Assembly: GCF_000226095.1 (NCBI RefSeq)
Contig: NC_016472.1
Location: forward strand, 4,650,001 to 4,714,000
Source: Thermothelomyces thermophilus ATCC 42464
Lineage: Eukaryota; Ascomycota; Sordariomycetes; Sordariales; Chaetomiaceae
DNA length: 64,000 bases
Direction of reading: 5' to 3'
Shown: piece by piece, positions 21,813 to 33,943 of the stretch
Layout of the letters: each line of letters starts with the position of its first letter
Position numbering within the stretch: the first letter of the stretch is position 1
Notes under the pieces: generated by a model
Database searches by the model: none
What the model was told of the DNA's origin: nothing
The model's input: only the letters and a program-made list of their open reading frames with translations
Translations under genes and position numbers: made by a program

Positions 21813-22720
21813 TTAATCCTTCTTGAGGGGGAGCGTGATCTCCTCAATTCCGTCCTTCGTGATAGTCATGATCTGTAGGCCGTCGCCTACTTCGATGTGT
21901 CGCTCAACCGCTCCGTCAAAGGCATCCTTGACCAAGACCTCCACTTCGCTGCGCGTCAAGGGCCGCCGCTTGCGCTCCTGCAGCGCATGCCCCTCGCCGC
22001 TGTTCGGAACGTACTGGTTCTTAAAGTTGACCTGATTGTCAAGGAACGGCATAATCAAGCTAGCGGCCGCACCGCCGGCACGGCACTGTTCTCGCTCGTA
22101 GCTGCCCACGGGGTCGTACGAGTACACGGCGCCCTTCCCCTCCTCGTCCAGCCCGCCTAGAATCGCGTGGGTGTAGTATGGGAAGAAGCGCTTCTGGTAT
22201 AGTATGGTCGACAGTCGCTGAGCACACGCCTTGACACTCATCGGCTTTCCGTGGCGGTAGCGGTACATCTTGCAAATGGCATCCAGCCGTTCCTTGAGAG
22301 CCTCCCCGTCCGCCGCAAAGCCCACCACCGAGAGCACGATGGTGGCGTCCTTTTGGTCTGCCGTTGTACCACCAATCTTGAAGAGCTTAGGGTGTTGGCG
22401 TGAGTTGATGCTGTAGCCCGAAGAGAGGCGCGTGTCGCCTGCCATGACGGTAAAATCGGCACCAGCAATCGCAAGCGTCGACCCGCCGTTGTCAGCGTAA
22501 CTAGATTGAGGGTCAGCGAATTCATGTGGTTGTAGTGAACGGGCAGCGAAGTGCGCGCGTATCAACGCAGGGGAAGGGGGGAGGGAAAAAGAGGAAGGGG
22601 TTCCCCGTACGGTTCAAAGCGATGCTCTCGGGCACCCTCGGGCGCATTCATCCTCGGCGTATCGCTAATGGAGTAGTTTGGCCCATTCATGAGCGGGTTC
22701 TGACTAAACATGGCGGCCAT
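21813..22720 (-). CDS. PRE7: 20S proteasome subunit beta-6 (PRE7/PSMB1 family)
   Basis: Two exons, 22720..22611 and 22500..21813, join across a 110-nt intron and encode 265 residues. The start MAAMFSQNPL at 22720 gives a propeptide of the usual length. The junction restores FEP|YADNGG, the conserved entry to the mature chain. The Ntn-hydrolase fold pattern is clear: STLAIAGADFTVMAGDTRLS, then IVLSVVGFAADGEAL, and FFPYYTHAILGGLDEEGKGAVYSYDPVGSYE. Beta-6 is a structural, non-catalytic ring subunit of the 20S core. A C-terminal segment (LTRSEVEVLVKDAF) is also typical. The gene is divergent from STT4, with 730 bases between start codons. Confidence 0.95.
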
Positions 22721-23450
22721 GGCTGCTTTGCGTCGAATCCGCTGTTATCAACCTTGGAGTCTGCAGATTTGCGTATTTAAGATTCTAAAGGCGAGGACGG
22801 TCGTGGTAATGGGAAGAGGCTTGGGCTGCTTGGTGCTCTCTGGAGGGTTGCTGGAGGTTGTTGGCGAAGCTCCAATGGTGGGGACGCTGGAGGCAGCGCG
22901 CGTCAGCCCTGCAGCCTGAAGAGCTTGAGGCTGAAGGTCTGCTGCTCGAGCCGGAGCGTCTTGGCATGATGACTCAGCAGAGCTTCAAGGGTATGTGGGT
23001 ACCATCAACATGCTAAAGCCAATTGGCATGAAGAATGGTGGGGCTGAAAATGCCTTATAAAGTGTATGCACTGACTACAGTACGTATATATAAGGAAGGT
23101 AGGTAGCTTGATTAGCGTGTTGCGAATGCTGCAGCAGCATTTACGAGGCGGTTACTCCATGTCAATCTCTATTCCTGGGTAAACAATACCATAACGGTAA
23201 CGGAGTTGACAGGAACCGGGCGCAATTTCAACCTCCGTACCACCGCACTAAGCCGTGAAATGTTCCAACATTGGCAACCAACATTGCCCCACTCTCCGCA
23301 GATCTGCCCGAGGACGACCGGGATCCGTTTCGGTCTTTCCCAGGGACGGCCTTGAGCGAGAGTTCCCCTGATTTTCCTCTTTGGACTTTGAGGTCGACCA
23401 GCGTTCCCCGCCACGGTGTCCCGCAAACCAAGTCAAACCGAGCCGCCAGT
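22721..23450. other. Divergent promoter region PRE7 / STT4
   Basis: Contains two AT-rich TATA-like sites on the plus strand (TTATAAAG near 23055 and TATATATAAGG near 23085), followed by a GGAAGGTAGGTAG run. No proteasome-gene control element was recognised with confidence. Confidence 0.5.
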
Positions 23451-26400
23451 ATGGCTCGGAACCTCCGAAGCCAGGCCCTCCAGCGGCTTGCTGCCCTTGC
23501 TGCGACCAGCTCGGAGACGTCTCTCGATAAGTCTGACCTTGACAGGCTGTGCAGCGCTACTCCCACCCGTCGGGGCTCGGTGCCCTCCATCAACGGTCAC
23601 AATGCGCGGGCTCCGGGGCCTGAAGTTGGTCGTGTACCTATGGTAGCTTAGTCCCCTAACCTGCTTGGGTCCCTGTCGTGCCGGGCCTTGCACGTTGGCT
23701 GACCAGCGTCCGTGTCGACCGCAGACTACCCGCGAGTATGAGATCCTCTTGGCCCTCTGCAAGACCGCACCATCGCTGCAGACGGCTCAGAGCGCCCAGA
23801 AGCTGTCTCGCCACTTGGTTCCATACCTTATGGATGTACATGTCCAGACGTTTGCTGCGTCACCGTTCTTTCGAAAAGTCGAGCCCTCACCCACCGAACA
23901 CTTGAGCTTTCATGTTACCGCCGCGCTGCTTTCTCTTGGCATCAACCACCCAGATCTGCGGCAGACCATATCTGACGGCATCTCGGCCTTTGTCAATGCC
24001 TGTGCTCACGCCGCCGAGAGCGTTTCTCACGCAACCGCCGCCGACGCCGACGACGATGACCACTACCACGACGAAGACGACGACGACCCGAGCGCTGTGG
24101 AGGATGCCACCAGGACTGCCACCATTGCCGTTGCCCTCCTGGGATTCTTAGATGCGGCCTGTGCTCAGGCAAATTTCTGGCGAACCGGTAGCCGTGTTGG
24201 CCTGGTGATGCGTGTGCGGGATCTCCTTTCGCAGCCTTTCCTCGTTGCAGTCGAGGCTGCTTTCTCGACCATTCGAAACGCGCACTCTCATGATCGTCAT
24301 GCCAAGGAGTGGAAGCGCTGGGCTCGCCACTACGACGATGCTGGCCGCCCGCTGGGCGCCATGCTTCTGCAGCGCAGCTTCATGAGACTGCTCGTGGCTG
24401 CCACATCGCTCTTGATCGCAGAAGAGGACGCTTTGCGGAAGTCGCACATCCTCGATATCGTCATGTCTGGCAGCGGCCTTCGGCGGCCGCTGACTGCCCG
24501 CAGCGCCGAAGCCGATTTCCGGTCCGTCGAGCTGTATGCGACTGTCGCCATTGACCAGATGAACTACCTCGAATCCAGTGCCGACTTTGATAAGCTGTCA
24601 CCAGCCAAGCAAAAGCTGGCCTTTTCCGTCAAGGCCTGCGCACTAATCAGCTATCTTAACGCTTGCACCTTGAATGACGATGCCGCCGACGGCGAGATCC
24701 TCATGTCTTGGCTCGAGGACGCCCTGGGCGATGCCGCGGGCATGGCCGACGATGAACTCGCCGCTGTGGTTCTCAAGTCCATGGCCTTGCTGTGCAGGGT
24801 GTCGCCTTCGTACGCCGTCAATGTCAGCCGGCTTCTCCCTCGCTTCATCGTCCAAAGCGGTGCCAAGAGCACGATGATTGCCGTCGCGTCGAAATCCCTT
24901 GCCTTTGTGTTGCAAAAGCTTTCCAAGGATGCAGTCATCACCACTCTGTACACCCTCGGTAACGTCTTGGGTCCTACCAACGATCGGCTCCCGGCAAACG
25001 GCGCTACCGGTGCCGACGCCCAGGACCCATCACACGTATACGGGGCCGGACACCCTACCGGCAGTTCCATCTCTCTGCCGACCTCGGGCGAAGAAGTATC
25101 GTCGGCTGCCCAGGGAAACGTGGTGCAGGCCATCTGCGAAATCGCGGCCGCCATAAAGGACGAGAAGATTACCGGCCTAGCCCAGTCAATGCTCGCGCAA
25201 AAAATTGTCAAGCTCAGCAGCCCGCTCGATGGTAGAATCATTACCGGTGCTGCTGCCCTGGCCCTCAGCGGTGGCCCATCGGAGTTCCGCTACCTCCTCA
25301 AGCGCTATGCCGCTATTGTTCATGATGCCGTGGTGGAAGGCAAGGACGGGATTTTGCAAGCGGTAAGTCCATCCATGCCGGGGTTCATGCAGGCCCCTGC
25401 TAAACAGATTGGTCAGGTAATGAACGCCCGGAACTATATCTCGGCCAACATCCAGCGGGACTCACCCTTGTTCGACGTCTACCTGGAGGAGCTGCTCGAT
25501 GGCATCATCTCGCAAGGCGACGCCCATGCCAAACAGAACCACCACGCCAAAGCGTCGGAAGTTGAACTGGCTGCCCGGGAAATTGCTCAGCTGCTTCCGC
25601 CCCTCGCCATCTTCATGTCCGCCAACCCTCTGGCGTTCGAGGAGCCGTCCGATGACGATACGCGCTCCATGCTCCGTGATGCCTGGTTCAACATTGTTGT
25701 CCACGGCTTTACGACCTCCACCGACCGCGGGAGGCAGAGCCTCAAGCACTTGAGGATCATGGCTGTTCACTCGCCGCCGCTGGTTTCCGAAAATCGTGGC
25801 GAGCAAGATGAGAGCGACATCGACCTCAATCCTATCTTGCGCCGCGGCGAGAGCTCCGATCGGGAGTCGATGCAGAAGAAGCTCCTCGCAGAGCAGGTCC
25901 CCGCACGAAGCAGCGAGATCAAGGGACTCAGCTATCGCAAGACAATCTTCCTCCAAGCTGCCTGCCTTGTCGAGAGCCTCCGGGCAGACGCGGGCGACTG
26001 CACCAAAGCCTTGTCGTATTTCCTCGAGCCCAGCATGCGTCGAGGCGAGGTGAGCCGCACCATGGACACCATCATGAACGCCGTCGTGGACCGCTATCTG
26101 TACAAAGTTGTCAACATGGCCAACCCAACCTTCTCCGCCCAGTACGCTGCTGCTCAGCTTGCCAAGATCTTTTGCAGCTGCTGTCACCGGATAGAACGAG
26201 TTCAGCAGGCGGCGTTTGGTTGCGCAGATCGACTGGTGGAGTCCATCCCTTCCGCCTTGTGCCAGCGGTCATCTCTTTTCACTCTCCTCGAGCTCCTGTC
26301 ATTGATGTGGTCCAGCTGTCTCGAGGCGGAGACGGACCGGTACGAGCCGAGGACCACGTTCAGCTCGGCGAGGGGAGACGTAGTTGTTGAGCTCTCGGAC

Positions 26401-29400
26401 GACTACCAGCTGAGGCAGCTGACTCTTGAGAACCTGCACAAGAAGGCTAAAACATGGTTGGCGAGGGCCGTCAATATCGCCCCCGCAGACGTCAAAGGGC
26501 TGCTGCAAACTTACCTGTCCGAATTTGACGAGGAGAGCGGCTATGGCCACATGTCTCTGGGCAGGTCGTTCGCCCTTGAGATCGGCTCAACTATCCCATC
26601 AACCGACCAGAGGCTGTCGTCGCTCGGCATGCTTGGAGAATGCCCCATCAACACGGCCTCCGACTTCATAGCACAGTATACCGCCCGGCAGGAATACCGG
26701 TACTCGGAAGCATTGCCTGATCGGAGCTTGTTGTCCAGCTCCATGCGTTTAGACCACCGGCCATCGTCCTTCACCCCCTCTGAAGCTGAAGGTGCCGACG
26801 CCATTGCAGCCCTCGCACTGATCGAGAAGCGCATCCTTAGCCGAACGGCCACGTCTCACATGGAGGTGAGGGACGTCCTTCGCCGTGCTGCTGCGTTGTT
26901 GTGTCGGAGCGCGCAGGACGAATGCTCCATCGTCCACAATCTCGTCAGCATACCGTTTGCCATGTTTACGACGCAGTCGATCAAGCTCGGCATCTCCCTC
27001 TGGCTCGGAGTCATGAACGAGAACCCTAGGATGGAACCCCGCATTCTCGCCGAGATCGTGCATCAATGGGAAGTCAGCGTACAAAGGCGACAGGGGCTCT
27101 TCAACCCGTCCATCACGAGCCCAGACCCGTTCTTCCTCAGACAAGAGTTTGCCCCTAGCGATAACGCAGCTCTCGCCAAGCGCAGACAGCTCGTCCACAA
27201 TCTACTGGCGCCTCATTCTCGCCTCCTCCAGTTCCTGAGCAGCCACTACAATGCTACCCGCCTGGGCAGCCCCGACACGCACCGCATCTTCCTCCGGCTT
27301 CTTGACGTGACACTCGAGGCGATCAAACGCTCGACGGCACATCCCATGGCCAGGGAGATCCGATTCCAGGTGGTTCTCTTTGGTCTCCGAGTTCTTACCG
27401 CGAGCACGACAATGGATGCCGTTGCGCAGTATCGCCTAAAGGATCAAATTCTGTCGGCAGGCCTCGGATGGTTCAACAGCCCACCGCGTTGGTCCTTTGG
27501 GAGCAACATCCTCCAGCTTAGGACCGAGATTCGCTTGATAGAGGATGTCATGGCGGGCATCCAAGAGACGACCCATATTGGTGCGCAATCCATGGGCCCG
27601 GCCAAGTCGCTGGCCCCCAAGGAGAAGTTGCTAGTGCTGCTTCTAGAAAGCGAACAGGCTAGGCTCCATGTCTGGGCCCGCCCGGTTGACGCGTCGAGGC
27701 ATCAAATATCCCCGTTCCATCACGGAGGGAAGGACAGCATACATGAGGTAAGTGTGCCGCCTCGTCCGTGCAACTTTCTCTGCTAGTATACTCACGCTCA
27801 CCGCGTCTACAGGCCGCTGTCCAGCCCCTTGTCCGAACTGCTTGGGCAGAGAATCCATCATTAGCCGTACACCTGGCCAGCAGATTTCCGTACCCTAGAG
27901 TTCAGAGGGAGGTTCGTTGGCTACTCCTCAATTTCCCCGCCAAGGCTGCTGCAGAACCTGAGGCGATACCTATCCTCATTGGCGGCGCCTTGCCCGACGA
28001 CGTTAGCTTTCAGCTCAAGGTATGCCAACCGAACCGTAGCACTAAGCCCGTCGCCCTTTATCGCTCTCGTGCTAATGGCCGCTAGTACCTCTTGTTTTGG
28101 GCGCCAGTGAACCCCATCACTGCCGTGACACTCTTCCTACCGGCATACCGAAATCATCCGTACCTGATCCAGTATGCTATGAGAGCACTGGAGAGCCACT
28201 CGGTTGACGTGACATTCTTTTATGTCCCGCAGATTGTCCAGACGCTTCGGTATGACGCTCTGGGTTATGTTGAGCGGTATATTCTAGAGACTGCCCAATT
28301 TTCCCAGATGTTCGCGCATCAGATTATCTGGAACATGAAGGCCAACGCATACAAGGACGACGATTCGCAAATTGTAGGTCGAGCCTGGGGACTTTCGCAC
28401 AGGTTACTATGTGGCACACTAACACCCCATCTCACCAGCCCGATGCCATGAAGCCGACCCTGGACAAGGTTATGGGTCACATGATTGACAGTTTCTCCCA
28501 CGTCGATCGGGACTTTTACGAACGCGAGTTTGCCTTCTTCGACGAAGTCACCAGCATTTCGGGCAAGTTGAAGCCCCTGATCAAGCGCACGAAGCCCGAA
28601 AAGAAGCAGAAGATCGAAGAAGAGCTTCGGAAGATCAAAGTGGAGGTCGGCGTGTACCTGCCAAGTAATCCTGACGGCGTGGTCGTCGGCATCGACCGGA
28701 AGTCCGGGAAGCCGCTGCAGAGCCACGCCAAGGCTCCTTTCATGGCGACATTTCGCATCAGGAAGAACAAGAGTGGTATCGAAGAGGCGGAAGAGATGCT
28801 CGAGGAGAGCGCCAAAGGAAATGGCAAGGCAGGCAATCAGGACAACACGGTCGAGGTATGGCAATCCGCCATCTTCAAGGTAGGCGACGACTGCCGCCAG
28901 GACGTGTTGGCTCTGCAGATGATTGCGGCCTTCCGGGGTATCTTCCACAGCGTCGGCTTGGACGTTTACGTGTTCCCCTATCGGGTCACCGCGACTGCCC
29001 CCGGTTGCGGAGTCATTGACGTCCTTCCAAACTCCATCTCTCGGGATATGCTTGGCCGCGAGGCGGTCAATGGGCTCTACGACTACTTCGTCTCCAAGTA
29101 CGGCAACGAGGATTCGCTTCGGTTCCAGCAGGCCCGGAACAACTTTGTCAAGAGCATGGCAGCGTACTCGGTCATATCGTTCCTCCTCCAGTTCAAGGAT
29201 CGGCACAACGGCAACATCATGATTGACGACGCCGGGCACATTCTCCACATAGATTTCGGTTTCTGCTTCGATATCGCCCCCGGAGGCATCAAGTTTGAGC
29301 GTGCGCCCTTCAAGCTCACCTCGGAGATGGTCGCCGTGATGGGTGGCAGTCCCGAGCATCAGGCCTTCAGGTGGTTCGAGGAGCTCTGCGTCAAGGCGTT

Positions 29401-29638
29401 CCTGGCGTCCCGGCAGCACGCCGAGAAGCTTTCGCAAATCGTGCTGCTCATGATGGAAAGCGGCCTGCCCTGCTTCAAGCCAGAGAGCGTCAGGCACTTC
29501 AAGGAGCGCTTCGTGCTGGAGAAGAGTGAGCGCGAGGCCGCCGAGTTTATGAGAGGACTCATCAAGCGGAGCTATAGCAGCTACTCGACTGGCATTTACG
29601 ACCAGTTCCAACTTTTGACAAACGGCATCCCGTACTAA
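23451..29638 (+). CDS. STT4: Phosphatidylinositol 4-kinase STT4 (type III alpha)
   Basis: Six exons (23451..23642, 23725..25362, 25417..27747, 27813..28019, 28086..28373, 28439..29638) encode 1951 residues, normal for STT4. The long helical N-terminal half is the scaffold region. The PI-kinase accessory (helical) domain lies in exons 4-5 (VQREVRWLLLNF, YLLFWAPVNPITAVTLFLP). The lipid-kinase catalytic domain fills the last exon, with DRHNGN (catalytic D1806) and HIDFGF (Mg-binding D1824). It ends FQLLTNGIPY, as the family does. The enzyme makes PI4P at the plasma membrane, together with Efr3/Ypp1 in yeast, for cell-wall integrity and PI(4,5)P2 supply. The second intron is 54 nt and keeps the frame, so unspliced RNA would add 18 residues. 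An acidic DDDDHYHDEDDDD stretch in exon 2 is another local feature. Confidence 0.95.
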
Positions 29639-30254
29639 TGTAATATTCTCTAGAAGCCAGTCAACGGCCTCTTCCTTTCGATTTTCTTTTCCTTCTACTG
29701 ATCTTCGTCTTTTCCTTTACTCCCATCTGACTATCCCTCGAAAGGGAGTGAGAGGCGGGTACGTCGTGTAGTTAACATCTCCTTCCAAATATAATTGGTA
29801 TTGATTTGTTCATCGCCTTTTTGACTGCTAAAATATTGTGTTCGATGATTGTGTCGGAAGCGCGCGTTTTCGAGGGGACGACGGTCAACTTACAGCCGGC
29901 CGAAGATAGATACCGCAGTCTTCAGCGGGTGTGTTTGACCAATTCATGCCCGACCAAGTCGGATTATCGAAGGTATCTGATGCCCAGACCCCATCCCCCC
30001 TCCCCCCCGCCTTTAGGTCCCGAACACACTTTCCTTTTTCAAGGCGTCTTTCCGAAGGTGGTTTTCATTCGGCATGCGACCGACCGACCTCTCTCGATTT
30101 GATCGTCGTCAAATGGATGTTTCTTCGCATCATGATCCGACAAAGGACCGCAACCTAGGCGGATCAGACTATGGTAACCACCGATCGAACCGTGCCTTTT
30201 GCCGCACTTTGATGTCTAGCTCGAACCTTTCTGGAGGGCAGGGAAAAAAAAGGC
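29639..30254. other. Intergenic, convergent 3' regions
   Basis: Holds the 3' ends of STT4 (+) and the CDF gene (-). T-rich tracts at 29680-29720 and 29800-29860 suit 3' UTR and polyadenylation signals. No gene was recognised. Confidence 0.5.
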
Positions 30255-32386
30255 TTAGTTGATTTGCTGTTGCATGTGGGTTGGCAGATTGTAGGTTGCG
30301 TAGTCCACGTGGACAAACGCCCTGTCGACGATGGGGACCGACTCAAGAACGTATTGCAAACTTTCACTGTTTGTGCACTGGGTCAGCATTCTGGTGTATC
30401 TCGGGAAACGCTAGCACGATACGGGGCGACGGGCTGTAGTATCTCACCTCAAGTCGTGGCTGTCTTTGAGCGGGGTGCTGGCGTCGAGCACAATGTCTAC
30501 TTCGACATTGAGCTTGTCACCGGCATGGTAGGCCTGCAACCCCTGGATCTGCTTGATGGTTTTTGCAAACCGCATGGTCAAGTAGAGCACTGATGTGGTT
30601 GTCAGCCCAGGAAACAGCAAGCCAAAGCAGCGCAATTGCCAGCCGAGGGACTCACGTATGTTCCTCTGGTCCGCAGTAGCCGAGCAACCGGAGAGGTGTC
30701 TGATGTGTTCCCACGACGTCTGGGACCAGTTGAAGATGACGATGAGGGCGAGGGTCAGGCCGCCCAGGGCATCGAGCCACCACAGATTGGCGTAGAAACC
30801 GACTACATCGATCCTCGTGTCAGATACCGATCTCCACAGTTGGCAGGAGGTATGGCGGACATACCAATGGGAAATGCTATGGATCCGGCGTTAAAGATGA
30901 CATCTGTACCACGAACGTGTCAGATATGCATGGCGGGTCTTCGAAGGTTGTGCTCGGCGGAGACGTCTCGGTGCACTCATACCGGTAAGTGCATCTGCGG
31001 CTCTATACGAACAGGTCAGCAGAGGAGAAGAAACAAGAAGGGGTCAACAACAGGAACGAAGGACAGAAATGGGGATAGAAAAACAGGAGAAGAAGGAAAG
31101 TCGGGAGGGGGGTGGAATGTCGAAAAGGCAACTAACAATGCTTGAACGCTTGAGTTATTAACCAAGCGACACCAGAGCCAGCACAAGCCCTTGACCACGA
31201 TGGTGCTGAGCATAATTGCGATGGAAGGAACCCCGCTATGATGGTGGTTTTACTTGGTTAGCACGTAGCACAGGGTGAACGAACGGGAAAAAGGTCGCGG
31301 TCTGGGTAGGCTACAGTTGGATGACCTCGTGGTCGGGAGATGCCAGCCGGGTCATGGCCTCGAGGGCGACCTGGACGAAGGAAGTGATCATGATGACGGA
31401 GAAGACGAGCACGCCCAGGGGCTCGAGCCTGCGCCTGCCGATGGGGTAGCGGTAGTGGTCCTGCTTGCGGATGAGCCAGGTGGTGACCCAGACAATGACG
31501 GTGGAGAGGAAGTCGAGCATGGCGTCGACCAAGCTGGCGAGGACCGAGAGGGAAGGGACCGAGATGACGATGAAAAACTTGGCGGCCAAGAGGATGAGGT
31601 TGGCGGCGAAGTTGACATAGATGGCGAGGGTGACGATGGGCGCGTCGCTGTCGACAACGTCGTCTTCGAGCCAGGGGATCTCGGGCTTGGAGCGGCCGTT
31701 CTCGACATCGCCGTCGGCGCCGTAAGAGACATGGTCGTCGGCCGAGACGAGAGGGGTGGTCTCGGTGGAGCGGTAGATGGCCTTGGGGGTCCGCTCGACC
31801 TTGCGGACGGGTTGGCTGGTCGGCGCGGACGAGGCTTCCAGGATGGTGGCGGGAATCTCGACGCCGCGGAAGGCCGATGCCGGCATGTTGTTGTACTCGT
31901 TGAGCAGGTCGTGGGGCAGGGATGAGTCCAGCAGCCTGTCGATGTACAGGTACTGCTGGACGAGGTGGTTGACTCGCTCATAGTACTTGCGGCTGGGAGG
32001 CAGCGCGTCAGCAAAGCAAAGGCGGGAGGCGCGGAAAGAGCAACGCAACGGGGGGAAAGGGGAGCAAAACAGACTGACATGTGCTTGGGCATGGTGGCCA
32101 GCTCGGCCTTGGTCTTCCAATAGCGCTCCCAACAGTAGCGGGGGTTGCTGTTCCCGATCAGGCGCATGCTGCGCATGTTGGCGCTGTTGAGGATGGCGCT
32201 CATGCGCCGCTCATCGCGCCGCGGCGGCTCGTCTTCCAGGCCGTCGCCGGCGTGTCCGTCGTCCTCCGCCCGGTGTTTGATGAGGGACGCGAGCGCTCCG
32301 TGGCCCGCGGGCGCGAGGGGCGGCTCGTCCTGGAGCAGAAAGGCGCCCCGGCTCCGCGGGAGGCGCGGAGTGGTTGGTGAGCTCAT
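30255..32386 (-). CDS. Cation diffusion facilitator, manganese-type (Mn-CDF)
   Basis: Eight exons give 514 residues: 32386..32079, 31992..31315, 31235..31137, 31002..30983, 30903..30865, 30802..30656, 30589..30448 and 30366..30255. The N-terminal 220 residues are cytosolic, with MPKHIRKYYERVN shared by fungal members. Transmembrane helices follow from about residue 222. Metal-site motifs are DAMLD (259-263, TM2) and DALTD (365-369, TM5). This DxxxD pair is typical of the Mn-transporting clade, whereas Zn members have HxxxD. The C-terminal cytosolic domain (KLNVEVDIVLDASTPL, ESVPIVDRAFVHVDY) is the usual ferredoxin-like fold. The family exports or sequesters Mn2+ by proton antiport at Golgi, vacuole or plasma membrane; location and metal here are inference. 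Exons 4 (20 nt) and 5 (39 nt) are micro-exons. Confidence 0.9.
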
Positions 32387-32387
32387 G

Positions 32388-32390
<3 letters not shown>

Positions 32391-32423
<33 letters not shown>
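32391..32423. repeat. (CT)n microsatellite directly before the CDF start codon
   Basis: About 16 CT units; on the coding (minus) strand this is a (GA)n run ending only a few bases before the ATG at 32386, so it is part of the mRNA leader. Confidence 0.9.
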
Positions 32424-32425
<2 letters not shown>

Positions 32426-33925
32426 CTCGGCCCGGCCTGGAGGGACCGCAGTGCTGCAGCGGGTGTGAGCGCGTGCCCCGGTCACCTCTTGTCGGCGCAA
32501 ATTGTTGTGAAGGATACGACGGAGTAGGGGGCGCCTGACCTTCTGCGAGGCACCTTCGGATATGATGTGTATATGTAGGTCCCTTCTGCCAGGTATGCAG
32601 TGTCGACCACAAAGCTGCGAGCGGTGCAGTGACAGCAGGAGAAGACGCGCCCTTTTTGAAGTCGGCAAGTATCGCAGCCGCGATGCCTGTTGTTCCCTTA
32701 ACCGGTCCCCGCCGGTCCCCCGATGCGCTCCGCCGGGGTATCATGCGCTGTAGTTACGGATACCTTGAGCAGAGATTTGTTCGAGGGCGCCTGCCATTGG
32801 GTGCTGACGCGACTTGGGACGGAGGACCCTTACTTGCGTCGACGCGGCCTGGGTCTCTTTTCAACTCGAGACGAAACAGGGTTAAAGCAACGGTGGCGAG
32901 GTCCTAAGTCGGGCAACTGCAAGCGCAGGCCGGGGCTGCTGTCAGTGCGATGCGCCCCCCATGTTCCTTCCAGATGGTCGGCAGGGCTCCGCCTCGGCTG
33001 CCCCTCAGGACCCCGTTCGCTAACAGTATCTACACTACGATGCAGTGTGTTCCCTACTTGGCCATGACATCTGTCACCGGCCCCTGAGAGGCACCCCATT
33101 GATGTTTCGAACAGCCGGCGCTGAAACAACACCGCCAGCTCCTTCCCCCGAATTTGTTCCCAACTCGGGCCTCATCATTCGCCAATGCCGCCCCGCGGTA
33201 CTCCGTACCTCCCCCGGCTTTGTTTGTTGGTTGAGCTGCCGTACTATCAAACTACCACCCAGCACGGCTCATGCGGCTGGGTTTGGGAAGTTACAGTAGT
33301 ATCCGTAGCGTGCATTGTTCCGTACATACACTACGCTTCTGCAGCATAGCGCAATGGAAGATTTCCTACTTTTGGTCCTTGCTATACACTATGTGTAGCG
33401 CCGGTAGTACTGCCGGGTGGGTGGACAGGAGCTACGGCGGCGGCTTTTTTTGCTGGCGGCTCCCATGCTGCTGCGGCATCGAGTTTGTCGTGTTGCGCGC
33501 CGGGAAAACGGTTTACTGATGTCATACCGAACCAGAAGGGGAGCCAAGAGTCACGCAAGTGCTTCAAGAGGCGGGTGCCCCACTTCCTTCATCTGCCGAG
33601 CGTTGTCGAACCTTATTCGCGGCCAGAGCGCCAGAAGAACACCAGCCAAACACACAGCTAACTATCAAGTATGTCTCGCGTCGCCCTTCACCGGCTTCCG
33701 GGCAGCGCTGTGTCGCGCCAAACCGCGGCCGCTTCCCCTCGTCTGCTGTTTGCTGTTTGGAGAAGGCCATCTGGTGCTCGACGTACTGTGCTTCCACTTC
33801 TCTGCTGCTTCTGGGGAAATGCATCGTACATACCTACCTATATCCACAGTGAATGGGAACAGTTTACAGATGGGTGTACTGTATGTATTTATGTGCGGAG
33901 TACGGATTACTGCTCACTAAGTATG

Positions 33926-33943
33926 TACATACATACATACATA
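33926..33943. repeat. (CATA)n microsatellite
   Basis: Four to five CATA units within the gene-poor region. Confidence 0.8.

Noticed and set aside
28319-29611. Open minus-strand frame of 430 codons
   Set aside because: Antisense of the STT4 kinase exon; a shadow of codon bias.
31388-32668. Minus-strand frame of 426 codons over the CDF gene
   Set aside because: Only its start (from 32386 to about 32079) is real CDF exon 1; the rest reads exon 2 in the wrong frame as Ser/Pro/Thr-rich sequence.
33417-33920. Open plus-strand frame of 167 codons
   Set aside because: Arg/Cys-rich composition, no domain, and no better than overlapping frames in the same stretch.
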